Shown here one piece after another: positions 24,121 to 33,118 of a stretch of DNA of 48,396 nucleotides (position 1 is its first letter; the number at the start of each line of letters is the position of its first letter). A program made the position numbers and the translations under genes. This stretch comes from Bacillota bacterium (GTDB lineage Bacteria; Bacillota; Clostridia; Christensenellales; SZUA-584), in NCBI GenBank assembly GCA_023408075.1, contig JAEYKW010000029.1, positions 1-48,396 of the forward strand. Reading direction: 5' to 3'. Under the pieces are notes generated by a model that saw nothing but the letters and a program-made list of their open reading frames with translations, did not search any database and had not been told where the DNA came from.

Positions 24121-24402
24121 TTAGTAGCGATCTCTTCTCGCTCTGAAGCAGTCGCTGCAGTAGACAGGTCTTTCGCCCGTGGGCTGGAACGGAACCTTTG
24201 TGGTGGTACCGCATTCTGCGCAAACCGCATCATACATGGGACGATCATTCGTCCTCTTCTGATGCTTTCTGCTCTGGCGGCACTGATTACATCTCTTGGG
24301 CTCGTTCTCAAAACCCTTTTCCCGATAGAATTCCTGCTCAGACGCGGTAAAAACAAACGGGGAACCGCAATCTGCACACGTCAGTGTCTTGTCTTCAAAC
24401 AT
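24121..24402 (-). CDS. Small double zinc-ribbon protein
   Basis: The 93-residue protein has two four-cysteine modules: CADC with CNQC 25 residues later (about residues 9-41), and CAEC-X17-CSDC (about 60-84). It matches the zf-trcl / CxxC-x17-CxxC group of small clostridial proteins and contains the typical FTASEQEFYREKGFENEPKR. It probably binds two zinc ions, and may bind nucleic acid; the role is unknown. The start is ATG with GGAG upstream inside an A/G-rich tract. It is a single gene with its own terminator. Confidence 0.88.
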   Translation of the reverse strand: MFEDKTLTCADCGSPFVFTASEQEFYREKGFENEPKRCNQCRQSRKHQKRTNDRPMYDAVCAECGTTTKVPFQPTGERPVYCSDCFRARRDRY

Positions 24403-24513
24403 TTTTTCTCCTTTTTTTTGTAACCATGGTTCTTAAAGACGAGATGACATTTCTTAACATGTTTGAAACAAACACGCGGCTAGAAACTCTTTTCTTCGGC
24501 TTCGGACGACCAT

Positions 24514-24550
24514 AGGATTTATATGCGGTATATCACAGCCGCATAAACCT
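24514..24550. repeat. Bulged intergenic stem-loop
   Basis: AGGATTTATATGCGG (24514-24528) pairs with CCGCATAAACCT (24539-24550) with small bulges. It lies in the 246-bp AT-rich gap between the zinc-ribbon and VanW genes. No T-run follows directly, so its function is unclear. Confidence 0.4.
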
Positions 24551-24648
24551 TATTTATATTATCATATCACCAAAATATTTATACGTCAACACTGCCCCGC
24601 TCAAATTCGCCTATATAATGCGGCTTTTAAGCGTTTTGACATAATTTT

Positions 24649-26358
24649 TTAGGTCGCGGGCGGCGGTGTCGGGGTTGTGGCCGGCGGTGCGTTCGGATCC
24701 GGCACAACAGGCACAGCAGGATCCGGGCCGTTCACGTATACCTGACCGGTGTACGATCTGTACGTGTGCTTTTCAAACTCAGTCTTGCTGAGCTCCTTGC
24801 CCTGCAGATCTTTTATAATCTTATAAGCCGTCGCCGAGGTGGCACCGCGCGCTTCTCTGTACGCTACGGAAGCACCGGGAGCGATCGCAGTGCCGTCGGG
24901 CGTTGCCGCTGCGTTATAAAAATACTCCGTCGCCGGTGTGGCGCCTGTGCCGCCTCTCTTTGATTCATATGTCAGTATGACGTCGCCGTATGTCGGATCG
25001 ACAACAGGCGTGCCGTATATTTCCACCGTCACATTCTCTTCTTCTCTATTTATATACGTCACGATATACATCGGTGTCGGATTTACGTTTTTAAGCTTTA
25101 AATCCGGGCTGCCCGTACTGATCGTCGCGTCGAGACCAATCGGAATATAGTCGGATATGATCGAGTGGTGGGTTGCGTCCTCAATCCCGACACCGGCACG
25201 TATGCATGCGTTATACAGCGTACTCGAAACCTGACAGACACCGCCGCCCGGGTCGGGTACGTATGCGCCGCCTTTGATGCCCGCCGCCTCAAACCAGCCC
25301 TTTGAGACGGACCGCGGCCCTGCCGTGTCGTTGACCGACCAAACAACGTTCGGTTCGAGAACCGTCCCGTTCACGATACCGAGCATTTTGGCCACGTTCT
25401 TGATACGGTTGGCGTTGTTATGGTTCGAATAGCTCGATGTCCAAGACGCAATCAGCTGCGTCTGGGCTTTCACCTGATCCAGTGTTACGGTCGGTTCCGT
25501 CACGGTTGTGGGCGCCGTAATCACAGAGCTTAAGTCTTCGCTTTCCACAGCCTGAAGAATCAGTGCCGCCAGCGCATCGAGATCGGTCTGTAAGCCGCGC
25601 TTTTCAGGGGTGTACTGGAAGCGTGAAATGTATGCGCTTTTCGGAATATAATCCGGAATGTATTTTTTATTGTCCCAGTATTCGTACCGGAGCTTATTGG
25701 GCTTGTCCTCTTCCGCCAGCATCACAAGCTGCGGTTCGCCTTTTGTCGCCGCATCGTATGTGGCAGGGTCATATGCCGTTCCGTCTGCAAAATAGCCGTC
25801 CTTCATAAACACATATGATGCGTCCTGAGCCGCGACGTTAAACGTGTCAGCAAGCGCCGACAGCGCCGATTTCACGCTCGCCTCATCCGCGTTAACGCTC
25901 ACTTCAAAATTCTTGCCGTTTTTGGCGGCTTCAATATCCGCTGAGCGCTGAGAAAAATCGCCGGTGCGGCCAAAACCCACCGCCTCGGTAATCACGTCTT
26001 CGTAATCAGTCGTCAGCCCGACAGCCGACGCTTCGAGCGCCGTGATTTCGCCGCCGATATCAAACTGAAGCTGCGTACCGCCCATAATTTCGCTTTCCAC
26101 GTTCTTGGTGGCTTCACGCGCCTGCTCTTCCGTCATGCCCGATATATCAACGCCATGAACCGAAACCCCCTGCATCACCGTATTAAATTCGATGATGCGC
26201 TGAACGTTTGCGGTGCTCGTATTCCCGAGCAGCAGCACGGCGGCAACGCCAAGCGCCACCACGAGAACACCCGCAGCGACGATTAAAACAATCTTCAGTT
26301 TATTGCCAGACTTCTTAGAGCCTTTCTTTACAACAGTAATCTTTGCCTCTTCGGCCAT
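24649..26358 (-). CDS. VanW family protein, membrane-anchored (first of two)
   Basis: The 569-residue protein has a basic N-terminus and one helix (LKIVLIVAAGVLVVALGVAA, about 21-40), then an extracellular region. This holds YoaR/PG-binding-type repeats (GVSVHGVDISGMTEEQAREA at about 65). The VanW domain (about 290-440) has VWSVNDTAGPRSVSKGWFEA and the conserved GGGVCQVSSTLYNACIRAGV. A G5-like segment follows (about 450-540) and then a Pro/Thr tail (APPATTPTPPPAT). VanW proteins occur near glycopeptide-resistance genes but also widely in Clostridia, where they are probably cell-envelope proteins; no van genes are here. GGAGG precedes the ATG. It follows a paralogue with a 96-bp gap. Confidence 0.88.
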   Translation of the reverse strand: MAEEAKITVVKKGSKKSGNKLKIVLIVAAGVLVVALGVAAVLLLGNTSTANVQRIIEFNTVMQGVSVHGVDISGMTEEQAREATKNVESEIMGGTQLQFDIGGEITALEASAVGLTTDYEDVITEAVGFGRTGDFSQRSADIEAAKNGKNFEVSVNADEASVKSALSALADTFNVAAQDASYVFMKDGYFADGTAYDPATYDAATKGEPQLVMLAEEDKPNKLRYEYWDNKKYIPDYIPKSAYISRFQYTPEKRGLQTDLDALAALILQAVESEDLSSVITAPTTVTEPTVTLDQVKAQTQLIASWTSSYSNHNNANRIKNVAKMLGIVNGTVLEPNVVWSVNDTAGPRSVSKGWFEAAGIKGGAYVPDPGGGVCQVSSTLYNACIRAGVGIEDATHHSIISDYIPIGLDATISTGSPDLKLKNVNPTPMYIVTYINREEENVTVEIYGTPVVDPTYGDVILTYESKRGGTGATPATEYFYNAAATPDGTAIAPGASVAYREARGATSATAYKIIKDLQGKELSKTEFEKHTYRSYTGQVYVNGPDPAVPVVPDPNAPPATTPTPPPAT

Positions 26359-26454
26359 TCGTTTTTCCTCCAGTTTAGCTATGTCAAGCTTAATCTATCA
26401 TATAATAAACAAGCCCGTTTGTAAACCGAATCCATAATCGTCAGCGTCAGGGCT

Positions 26455-27960
26455 TTATTGAGCCGGAGATTCCGTCGGCGGAGCTTCGGGATCGGGCTTA
26501 TTCGCATAGATTTCCCCTTGAACCACCTTATAAACATTATGGGTAAACTGCTCACGCTTAACGACATTGCCGTCAGCATCTTTATAAAGCTTATAGACAT
26601 CCCATGTCTGCCCGTCGTGCTTCAATTTCACAGCAATCTCTTTGCCCGCGTCAATCGGCTCGCCGTCCGGCGTGGCCGTCGCGTTATAATGGTATATCGT
26701 TTCAGGGGCAAGGGCGGTTGCCACAAGCACATTCTCAAATTCAATTGTATACCCAAGCGTTAACGGCGGTCCATAAATGTTCACCGTCAGCGTTTTATTC
26801 TCTTCATCAAGCACCGTTTCCAGATAAATCGGCATGCCGTACGGATTGGAAAGCTTTAAATCCGGCCCGCCTGTACTGATCGTCGCATCCAACCCTTTTG
26901 GAATATAGTTCGACGGCCAGCTGTGCGGCCTTCTGTCCACAATCGTCAGTTCCGCGCGTATCGCCGCGTTATAGAGCGTGCTCGACACCTGACAGACACC
27001 GCCGCCCACTTCCATGCGGTAATTACCGTCCGCGATGCCCGGGGCGAATGCCCAGCCGACTGTTTTCGCCGTTTCTTCATCTCTCGGGCCTGCCGCGTCG
27101 TTGATTGACCACGTTTCACCCGGCTCAATCACTGTCCCGTTAACGATGCCCGCCAGGATTCGGATATTGGTGACGCGGTCGGCGTTGTCAAGGCCGCTTC
27201 CTTTGAATTCCGAGCTATACGAACTGATCTGCTTTGTATTGGCTTTGAGCGCCTCGAGGCCAATCTTCGGGTTTGTGATAATTGCGGGCGCTTCGACCGC
27301 ACCGTAATCACCGCTGTTGATCTTTTCGCAAAGCAGCTTCGCAAATGCCGCTGCGTCAATATCCACGCCCGTCACGGCATCGATATACTCAAACCGTCCC
27401 TCGCCCTGCACATCGTCGCGGATGTTGAGCGTGGCATCCTGCGGCAGTTTATCAAGTGAAGGCTTCAGTGCCGTCACCTTTTCGAGCACAACCGCCTCAT
27501 CGGCATGCATGCCCAGCTTAAAATCGTAGCCGCTTTGTTTCGCCTGCATCTGCTGTTCCCGGAGTGTCTCACCGTCATCAGCAAGCTGGCCGTACTTCAT
27601 CGCATCCTCAAGTGTCTGCTGGAGGCTCGATGTAATGCCAAGCTCCGCAGCGCCGTAATTATATTGATTGGAACCGGCTGTAAACGCATAGCTGAAACCG
27701 GCTTCCAGCTGCTGCGCTTTCGACTGCAGCGTCTCGTTTGCGAGCGCCTGCTCCATCGTCTGGCCGGATAAGTCCACGCCTTCTATGGACACACCGTTTA
27801 TAAAATGGCCGTTTTCCACGAGATTGGCTTCGCGCTGTTCCGCCGTCGTCCCCACACCGGCCAGCAGCAATATCAGCACCACAACAAGCGCTACAATTAA
27901 TATGCCAAATGCCAATAGCAGCATTTTATACGTGTCATTTTGTTTTCTTCGTTTTTGCAC
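26455..27960 (-). CDS. VanW family protein, membrane-anchored (second of two)
   Basis: The 501-residue protein has the same plan as the VanW protein encoded at 24649-26358. It has one N-terminal helix (MLLLAFGILIVALVVVLILL, about 13-32) and the repeat-like GVSIEGVDLSGQTMEQALAN. The VanW domain has WSINDAAGPRDEETAKTVGW and GGGVCQVSSTLYNAAIRAEL, followed by a G5-like end and PEAPPTESPAQ. The pair looks like a gene duplication. The start is GTG with GGGGGG seven bases upstream. It is probably the first gene of the two-gene unit. The function is envelope-related by inference only. Confidence 0.87.
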   Translation of the reverse strand: MQKRRKQNDTYKMLLLAFGILIVALVVVLILLLAGVGTTAEQREANLVENGHFINGVSIEGVDLSGQTMEQALANETLQSKAQQLEAGFSYAFTAGSNQYNYGAAELGITSSLQQTLEDAMKYGQLADDGETLREQQMQAKQSGYDFKLGMHADEAVVLEKVTALKPSLDKLPQDATLNIRDDVQGEGRFEYIDAVTGVDIDAAAFAKLLCEKINSGDYGAVEAPAIITNPKIGLEALKANTKQISSYSSEFKGSGLDNADRVTNIRILAGIVNGTVIEPGETWSINDAAGPRDEETAKTVGWAFAPGIADGNYRMEVGGGVCQVSSTLYNAAIRAELTIVDRRPHSWPSNYIPKGLDATISTGGPDLKLSNPYGMPIYLETVLDEENKTLTVNIYGPPLTLGYTIEFENVLVATALAPETIYHYNATATPDGEPIDAGKEIAVKLKHDGQTWDVYKLYKDADGNVVKREQFTHNVYKVVQGEIYANKPDPEAPPTESPAQ

Positions 27961-28064
27961 TGTTTTTCCCCCCTATGCAACAACTCTGCTTAAGATACAA
28001 CATATATAAGTCAATGTAAATACAGAAGCATATATTGTCATTCATTTTACATTTTTGTCATGCC

Positions 28065-28466
28065 TTATTCATCCAAGCTTCTCACTGTCTTCACATATGC
28101 TTTGCGCTGCCGCGGCCCGTCATATTCACAAAAGTAAATACTCTGCCACGTCCCGAGCATTAAGCGGGCATCTTCAACAATCACGTTCAGAGAAAATCCC
28201 GTCATCAGCGCTTTGGTATGGGCATCCGAATTGCCTTCACCGTGGTAAAATCCGCTGTTTGGAACGGCGCGCTCCAGCGCATACAGCACGTCGCGCTTCA
28301 CATCCGGGTCGGCGTTTTCGTTGATTGACACGCCTGCCGTGGTATGAGGGACAAAGACACATACAAGCCCGCTTTGTATACCGCTCTCCTTAACTACCTG
28401 CCGCACTTCGGTTGTGATATCAATAAACTCACATCTCTTCGTGCTGCGTACACTAATCGTTTTCAC
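28065..28466 (-). CDS. YjbQ/UPF0047 family protein
   Basis: The 133-residue protein has the signature of the family: GLVCVFVPHTTAGVSINENA, DPDVKRDVLYALERAVP, YHGEGNSDAHTKALMTGFSL and LMLGTWQSIYFCEYDGPR. The fold is a trimeric beta-barrel with conserved histidines (HTT, HTK) that may bind metal. The family has been called secondary thiamine-phosphate synthase, but its true role is uncertain. It uses a GTG start with GAGGG six bases upstream, inside the last codons of rex, so the two are coupled. Confidence 0.93.
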   Translation of the reverse strand: MKTISVRSTKRCEFIDITTEVRQVVKESGIQSGLVCVFVPHTTAGVSINENADPDVKRDVLYALERAVPNSGFYHGEGNSDAHTKALMTGFSLNVIVEDARLMLGTWQSIYFCEYDGPRQRKAYVKTVRSLDE

Positions 28467-29091
28467 TTTTATCCCTCATATGATACGACAGAATATATAA
28501 GCTGTCGCTTAAATGTACATTCTGAACGCTGACACCGCGCCTGACTTCCACATCAACGGGCGCAAAGTTCCAGATACCCTTCACACCGAGACTGACGAGC
28601 ATGTCCGCCGTTTTTTGGGCATAAGACTTCGGAACGGTGATGATGCCAATGTTGACGCTGTTTTCCCTGACAAATTCGGCAAGCTCATTCATGGGGCGTA
28701 TTTTCTTATCTCCCACATCACGGCCGATCAGCTGCGGGTCGGCATCAAACACAGCGATGATGTCATAACCCTCGTCGGCGAAATGACGGTACTTGAGCAG
28801 GGCTTGTCCGATATTGCCCGCTCCCACGACCACCGCGCGATAGGATGACCCGATTCCGAGTATTCTCATAATCTCCTGCTTGAGGCGACCCACCTGATAC
28901 CCATAGCCTTGCTGACCGAAACCGCCGAAGCAGTTGAGGTCGCGCCTGATCTGGGACGCGTTGAGGCTCATATCATGGCTCATACGGGATGACGACACGC
29001 GCTCAATCCCGGCCGCTTCCAGTTCGGATAAGTACCGGTAGTACTTGGGCAGTCTGTGTATAACTGCGTCTGAAATCCTGTTCTCCTGCAT
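28453..29091 (-). CDS. rex: Redox-sensing transcriptional repressor Rex
   Basis: The 212-residue protein has an N-terminal winged helix (VIHRLPKYYRYLSELEAAGI, RVSSSRMSHDMSLNASQIRR, DLNCFGGFGQQGYGYQV). A Rossmann domain follows (RAVVVGAGNIGQALLKYRHF, then DIIAVFDADPQLIGR). It ends with the domain-swapped helix LSDSLYILSYHM. Rex senses the NADH/NAD+ ratio and represses fermentation and respiration genes in Gram-positives. AAAGGAGG lies eight bases before the ATG at 29091. It precedes yjbQ in a two-gene operon. I found no convincing Rex operator in this window. Confidence 0.96.
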   Translation of the reverse strand: MQENRISDAVIHRLPKYYRYLSELEAAGIERVSSSRMSHDMSLNASQIRRDLNCFGGFGQQGYGYQVGRLKQEIMRILGIGSSYRAVVVGAGNIGQALLKYRHFADEGYDIIAVFDADPQLIGRDVGDKKIRPMNELAEFVRENSVNIGIITVPKSYAQKTADMLVSLGVKGIWNFAPVDVEVRRGVSVQNVHLSDSLYILSYHMRDKSEND

Positions 29092-29335
29092 CAAACGCCC
29101 CTCCTTTTAATCGCATTATATCATAAAGTGGGCGGCTATACCAAGCCTTTCACCCCCACCATCCCATTATTTACATATTGTTTAATTTGTAGACTCATGG
29201 GCCTTAAATCTGTTTGACGGAAAAGATATCATCGGGTAGAATATTTTTGTAATTCTTGTCGAAGCAGCCAGCCGAACGCCTCATTTTTGCCATAAACCGA
29301 TGGCTACTATAACGAAATAATTATTGGAGGTTCGC

Positions 29336-29980
29336 ATGAATAAAAAAGGAAAAACGTCTGCTTTTGTGATGGGCCTTATTGCCGGTATCTTAAACATGAT
29401 CATGGGTATCCTCATGATTTTCGTCGCAACCGCAGCCTCTATGTCTTCTTCATACGGAGCGACTATCACCACGGCTTGGATGCTCGCGCTGGTCGTCATA
29501 TTGACAATCATCAATTTGGTGGGCGGCTGCGTCGTACTCAGCAACCGCATCGCGGGCGGTGTGCTGATGATGATCTCAGGGCTGCCGATGCTTATCATTT
29601 TCATTGTCAATACGGTCAACTTCACATCGATCATACCAGATTTCAGCTATTATTCCTACGGTTACGGCAGTCAAGTGCTTGTGGTTGCCGTTTTTATGAT
29701 GATCATCGAGCTGCTTTCTATCATTGCGGCCATCATCGCTTTCAGCGGGCCCAAGGCGTTTGCGCCGTACTACGGCCAGCCTTATCCGGGCTATGGCCAA
29801 CCGCCGTTCCCGGGCTATGGCCAGCCGCCGTATCAGGGATACGGCCAGCCGCCGTATCAAGGATACGCCCGGCCACCGCAGCAAGGGTATGGGCAGCAGC
29901 CGCCCGCACAAGCTCCCGCCCCGCCGCAGCAAACAGCGGTGGTTCCTGATCAGAACGATGATGCCCCGGTGGATATGTAA
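29336..29980 (+). CDS. Membrane protein with GYGQPP-repeat C-terminal tail
   Basis: The 214-residue protein has four predicted membrane helices (AFVMGLIAGILNMIMGILMI, ITTAWMLALVVILTIINLVG, IAGGVLMMISGLPMLIIFIV, QVLVVAVFMMIIELLSIIAA), as in small DUF4064-like proteins. From about residue 145 a tail of PGYGQPP, QGYGQPP and QGYGQQPP repeats follows, rich in Tyr, Gly, Gln and Pro, ending PDQNDDAPVDM. Such tails are flexible and adhesive; the role is unknown. GGAGG lies five bases before the ATG at 29336. It is a single gene followed by a terminator hairpin. Confidence 0.75.
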   Translation: MNKKGKTSAFVMGLIAGILNMIMGILMIFVATAASMSSSYGATITTAWMLALVVILTIINLVGGCVVLSNRIAGGVLMMISGLPMLIIFIVNTVNFTSIIPDFSYYSYGYGSQVLVVAVFMMIIELLSIIAAIIAFSGPKAFAPYYGQPYPGYGQPPFPGYGQPPYQGYGQPPYQGYARPPQQGYGQQPPAQAPAPPQQTAVVPDQNDDAPVDM

Positions 29981-29995
29981 CTTTTATACGCGAAA

Positions 29996-30019
29996 GGCCC
30001 GCACCAAACGGTGCGGGCC
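29996..30019. terminator. Hairpin 1 of a duplicated terminator pair
   Basis: A perfect 10-bp stem GGCCCGCACC / GGTGCGGGCC with loop AAAC lies 15 bases after the stop of the plus-strand membrane protein gene. It lacks a T-run. An almost identical hairpin at 30162-30183 does have one. Confidence 0.6.
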
Positions 30020-30043
30020 CAGACTGATGAAAAACCCCTTGTT

Positions 30044-30137
30044 TGTCATGCTGAGGAGCGGAGCGACGTGAGCATCCCATGTTAAAATGCTTTAAACATG
30101 GGATTTTTCGACTCGCTATCGCTCACTCAAAATGACA
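30044..30137. repeat. 94-bp MITE-like imperfect inverted repeat
   Basis: It begins TGTCATGCTGAGGAGCGGAG and ends CGCTATCGCTCACTCAAAATGACA in part-complementary form. A central stem CCCATGTT / AACATGGG closes the structure. It carries the outer TGTCAT/ATGACA ends and Ser/Ala-like GAGCGGAGCGA motif of a repeat type common in Clostridia. It encodes no protein. Confidence 0.65.
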
Positions 30138-30161
30138 TTTGCTACTTTGTCAGCAGCTTGA

Positions 30162-30189
30162 GCCCGCACCAAACAGTGCGGGCCTTTTA
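30162..30189 (+). terminator. Hairpin 2 of a duplicated terminator pair
   Basis: Stem GCCCGCAC / GTGCGGGC (30162-30169 with 30176-30183) is followed by CTTTTAA. It shares GCCCGCACCAAAC with hairpin 1 on the other side of the MITE-like repeat. Confidence 0.6.
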
Positions 30190-30229
30190 ATTGCTCTGTC
30201 ATTTTATTTATTATCGCCGCTGGCGCTTG

Positions 30230-32680
30230 TTAAATAAACAGGTTGGTATCGCTGCTTTCCGCCGCGCCAAGGTAAGACGCGACACCGGCGAGCTCCACGC
30301 CGTTGATGAGCTCTTCCTTATGAATGCCCATCACATCCATCGACATCGTGCAAGCCACGAGCTTGACGCCGCTCTTTTTTGCCTGGGCAATGAGCTGATC
30401 GAGCGTTGCGACGTTTTTCTTCTTCATAATGCCCTTCATCATTTTGGAGCCCATGCCCAGCATGTTCATTTTAGAGAGCTTGAGCTGCGACGTTCCGCGC
30501 GGCATCATCATACCAAACATCTTCTCTATCAACGTCTTCTTCACTTTTACCTTTTCACGGCGGCGCAGTATATTGAGGCCCCAGAAGGTGAAAAACATCG
30601 TCACGCGGCGGCCCATTGCAGCCGCGCCGTTGGCAATGATGAAGCTCGCAAGCGCTTTGTCCATGTCGCCGCTGAACACCACCATAGATTTATCGTTTCC
30701 TGCCGTCGTCATCAGGACATCACCCGATTCATCGCCTTCCTCCAGGCCTTTTTTAATCCAGACGGAAAAACCGGCGTCGGCCTTCTCGCCCTTTAAATAC
30801 GTGTTCTGCGTGCGCGCGCACCACGAAGCCGCATCCGCAAAAAATCCGGGGTCGGTGGACGTGATGTTGATCACATCGCCGTCTTTGGCATCGAGCATGG
30901 CTTCGTAGAGCTTGATGACCGGGCCGGGGCATTGCAGCCCGCACGCATCCACCTTGATGGTATTGCCTGCCGCTGCCTTGGGAATACTTTTGTCCGGCTT
31001 GCCGGGCTTCGAAGCATCCGCGCTCATCGTGTAATCTCCGTTCGCAATGCGGTACGTCGTGTATCCGCCTGCAAGGTTGCGCACGTCCTTAAATCCGTTT
31101 TGCATGAGCATACGCGCTGCGATGTAGGCGCGTATGCCCACCGCGCAGTAGATGATATAGGTTCTGTCTTTTTCCAGTGTCCGCATCTTTTCCCTCAGGC
31201 TGTCCACGGGAATATTGACGCTGCCCGGCACGGCACCCATAGAGACTTCGGCGGGTGTCCGCACATCAAGATAGATCACATCTGCGTCAAGCATTTTGAG
31301 CTCGCTGAACGTGATGCTTTTCACCACGCCGGAAAGAATATTCTCCGCCGAAAAGCCGGCCATATTCACGGGATCCTTCGCGGATGAGTACGGCGGCGCA
31401 TAGCAAAGCTCAAGCTCTTCAAGATCATAAACGGTCGCGTTAAAACGCATGGCCGACGCAATCACATCGATGCGTTTGTCCACACCCTCGTATCCCACGG
31501 CCTGTGCGCCGAGCACGCGTCCCTCCGGCTTTGAGAATAACAGCTTGAGTGTGAGCGGCATGCCGCCGGGGTAATAGCCCGCATGGGAGAGCGGATGGAT
31601 CACCGTCACGCCATAGTCTTGATGAATTGTCTTGCCCGCGCTTTTTAGCTGTTTTTCGCTGAGCCCCGTGGACGCCACCGTCATATCAAAAACCTTGGCC
31701 ACAGCCGACCCGAGCGTTCCTTTATATTTTCTTTTCATGCCGCAGATGTTGTCTGCCGCCATGCGGCCCATTTTGTTGGCTGGGCCCGCAAGAGGAATCA
31801 TTGCTTTCTCATGCGTCACGTAGTTTGCCACTTCGACGGCATCGCCCACGGCATATATGTTCGGATCGGACGTTTTTAAGTATTCATCGACTACGATGCC
31901 ACCGCGCGCGTTGGTTATAAGGCCGCTGTCCGCAGCAAGCGACGAGTTCGGCTTTACGCCGATTGCGAGAATCACAATATCGGCCGGAATGGCGTGCTTA
32001 TCCGTCATCACCGTCACACCGTCTGCGGTCTCTTCAAAACGCTCCACGCGTTCGCTCAGCGCAAGCTTTACGCCGTTGTCCGCGAGATGTTTGTGCAGGA
32101 TCTGTGCCATCTCGAAATCGATAGGCGGCATCACCTGATCGAGCATTTCGACCAGAGTCACCGAAAAGCCCGCATGCACAAGGTTTTCAGCCATTTCGAT
32201 GCCGATAAAGCCGCCCCCCACCACAACGGCGGTTTTGGCCTCCGACTGCTTCATAACAGCCATAATCGCGTCCATGTCGGGTATATTCCAAAGCGGCTTA
32301 ATTCTTTCGTTGCCTGAGCCCGGGAGGTTCGGCACAACCGGCGTGGACCCCGGCGACAGCACCAGCACATCATAGCTTTCATCGTATTCATGCCCATCGC
32401 GCACCACCGCCACCGTTTTGGCATCTCTGTTGATACTCTTCACCTCGCTGTTCACACGCACGTCAACGTTGAACCGTGCATGGAAAGACTGCGGCGTTTG
32501 AAGCAGCAGCTTTTCGCGCTTGTCGATCACGCCGCCGACATGGTAAGGCAAGCCGCAGTTGGCAAAGGATATATACGGCCCTTTTTCAATCATGATGATC
32601 TCGGCAGACTCATCGAGCCTTCTTAACCGCGCCGCGCAGCTTGCGCCTCCGGCCACACCGCCTGTAATAATCACTTTCAT
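30230..32680 (-). CDS. Four-module CoA-disulfide/persulfide reductase: Pyr_redox-rhodanese-TusA-DsrE
   Basis: The 816-residue protein fuses four modules. Residues 1-440 form a CoA-disulfide-reductase-type flavoprotein: FAD motif GGVAGGASCAARLRRL, active Cys42 in SFANCGLPYHVGG, NAD motif VVGGGFIGIEMAENL, and TNARGGIVVDEYLKTSDPNI. Residues about 460-550 form a rhodanese with Cys512 (CAVGIRAYIA). Residues about 575-645 are TusA-like, with CGLQCPGP (Cys584 in CPGP). Residues about 664-816 are DsrE2-like, with ACTMSMDVMG (Cys777). Such fusions move and reduce persulfide sulfur using NAD(P)H. The start is the ATG at 32680 with AGAGGT upstream, and the extra upstream frame is rejected. A ferredoxin-like gene ends four bases before it. 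Confidence 0.93.
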   Translation of the reverse strand: MKVIITGGVAGGASCAARLRRLDESAEIIMIEKGPYISFANCGLPYHVGGVIDKREKLLLQTPQSFHARFNVDVRVNSEVKSINRDAKTVAVVRDGHEYDESYDVLVLSPGSTPVVPNLPGSGNERIKPLWNIPDMDAIMAVMKQSEAKTAVVVGGGFIGIEMAENLVHAGFSVTLVEMLDQVMPPIDFEMAQILHKHLADNGVKLALSERVERFEETADGVTVMTDKHAIPADIVILAIGVKPNSSLAADSGLITNARGGIVVDEYLKTSDPNIYAVGDAVEVANYVTHEKAMIPLAGPANKMGRMAADNICGMKRKYKGTLGSAVAKVFDMTVASTGLSEKQLKSAGKTIHQDYGVTVIHPLSHAGYYPGGMPLTLKLLFSKPEGRVLGAQAVGYEGVDKRIDVIASAMRFNATVYDLEELELCYAPPYSSAKDPVNMAGFSAENILSGVVKSITFSELKMLDADVIYLDVRTPAEVSMGAVPGSVNIPVDSLREKMRTLEKDRTYIIYCAVGIRAYIAARMLMQNGFKDVRNLAGGYTTYRIANGDYTMSADASKPGKPDKSIPKAAAGNTIKVDACGLQCPGPVIKLYEAMLDAKDGDVINITSTDPGFFADAASWCARTQNTYLKGEKADAGFSVWIKKGLEEGDESGDVLMTTAGNDKSMVVFSGDMDKALASFIIANGAAAMGRRVTMFFTFWGLNILRRREKVKVKKTLIEKMFGMMMPRGTSQLKLSKMNMLGMGSKMMKGIMKKKNVATLDQLIAQAKKSGVKLVACTMSMDVMGIHKEELINGVELAGVASYLGAAESSDTNLFI

Positions 32681-32684
32681 ATGG

Positions 32685-32876
32685 CTACCTCTCTTCCTGT
32701 AATGACAGTGCGCACATTGGGCAAAACCGCACACATTTCCCGCACGCGATGCATTGCTCCTGATTGGCCACGGGCGCATCAAAGCCTTGTTGTAATAAGG
32801 CTTGAGTCGGGCAGACTTTGACGGCCGGACACGTATGGTTCTGCGGACACCTGCGCTGATCGACGATAAGCTTCAA
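32685..32876 (-). CDS. Small 2[4Fe-4S]-type ferredoxin with atypical first cluster motif
   Basis: The 63-residue protein has eight cysteines. The second half is classic (C42-X2-C45-X2-C48-X3-C52-P, with C55 close behind). The first half is unusual: C10-X5-C16-X5-C22-P (CPQNHTCPAVKVCP), not CX2CX2CX3CP. It may still hold two clusters, or one normal and one odd cluster. AAGGAG (32884-32889) is seven bases before TTG at 32876, so that start is chosen over a longer frame. It lies just upstream of the persulfide reductase gene and is very likely co-transcribed, so it may carry electrons for that enzyme. Confidence 0.8.
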   Translation of the reverse strand: MKLIVDQRRCPQNHTCPAVKVCPTQALLQQGFDAPVANQEQCIACGKCVRFCPMCALSLQEER

Positions 32877-33118
32877 ACCACCACTCCTTATGATAATAGG
32901 AAATTTCGATACATTTTTCACAACTTAATTTAGAGAAATTTAATGGATTTGTCCGTGACTTTATCACGCAATATCCCAATACATTATTATCTTTAATTAA
33001 TATTATTTTCTTTTATTATATATAGATGGTATATTGAATACATCTGAAGAGCAAAAACACACTGTCCGCTTTGACCGCAACATCATTATCTAATAATGCT
33101 ATCTTGTGAGGTGCCTAT

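Noticed and set aside
24649..27960. Glycopeptide-resistance cluster suggested by the VanW genes
   Set aside because: No vanA/B ligase, vanH, vanX, vanR or vanS gene is near; VanW domains are common in Clostridia without resistance.
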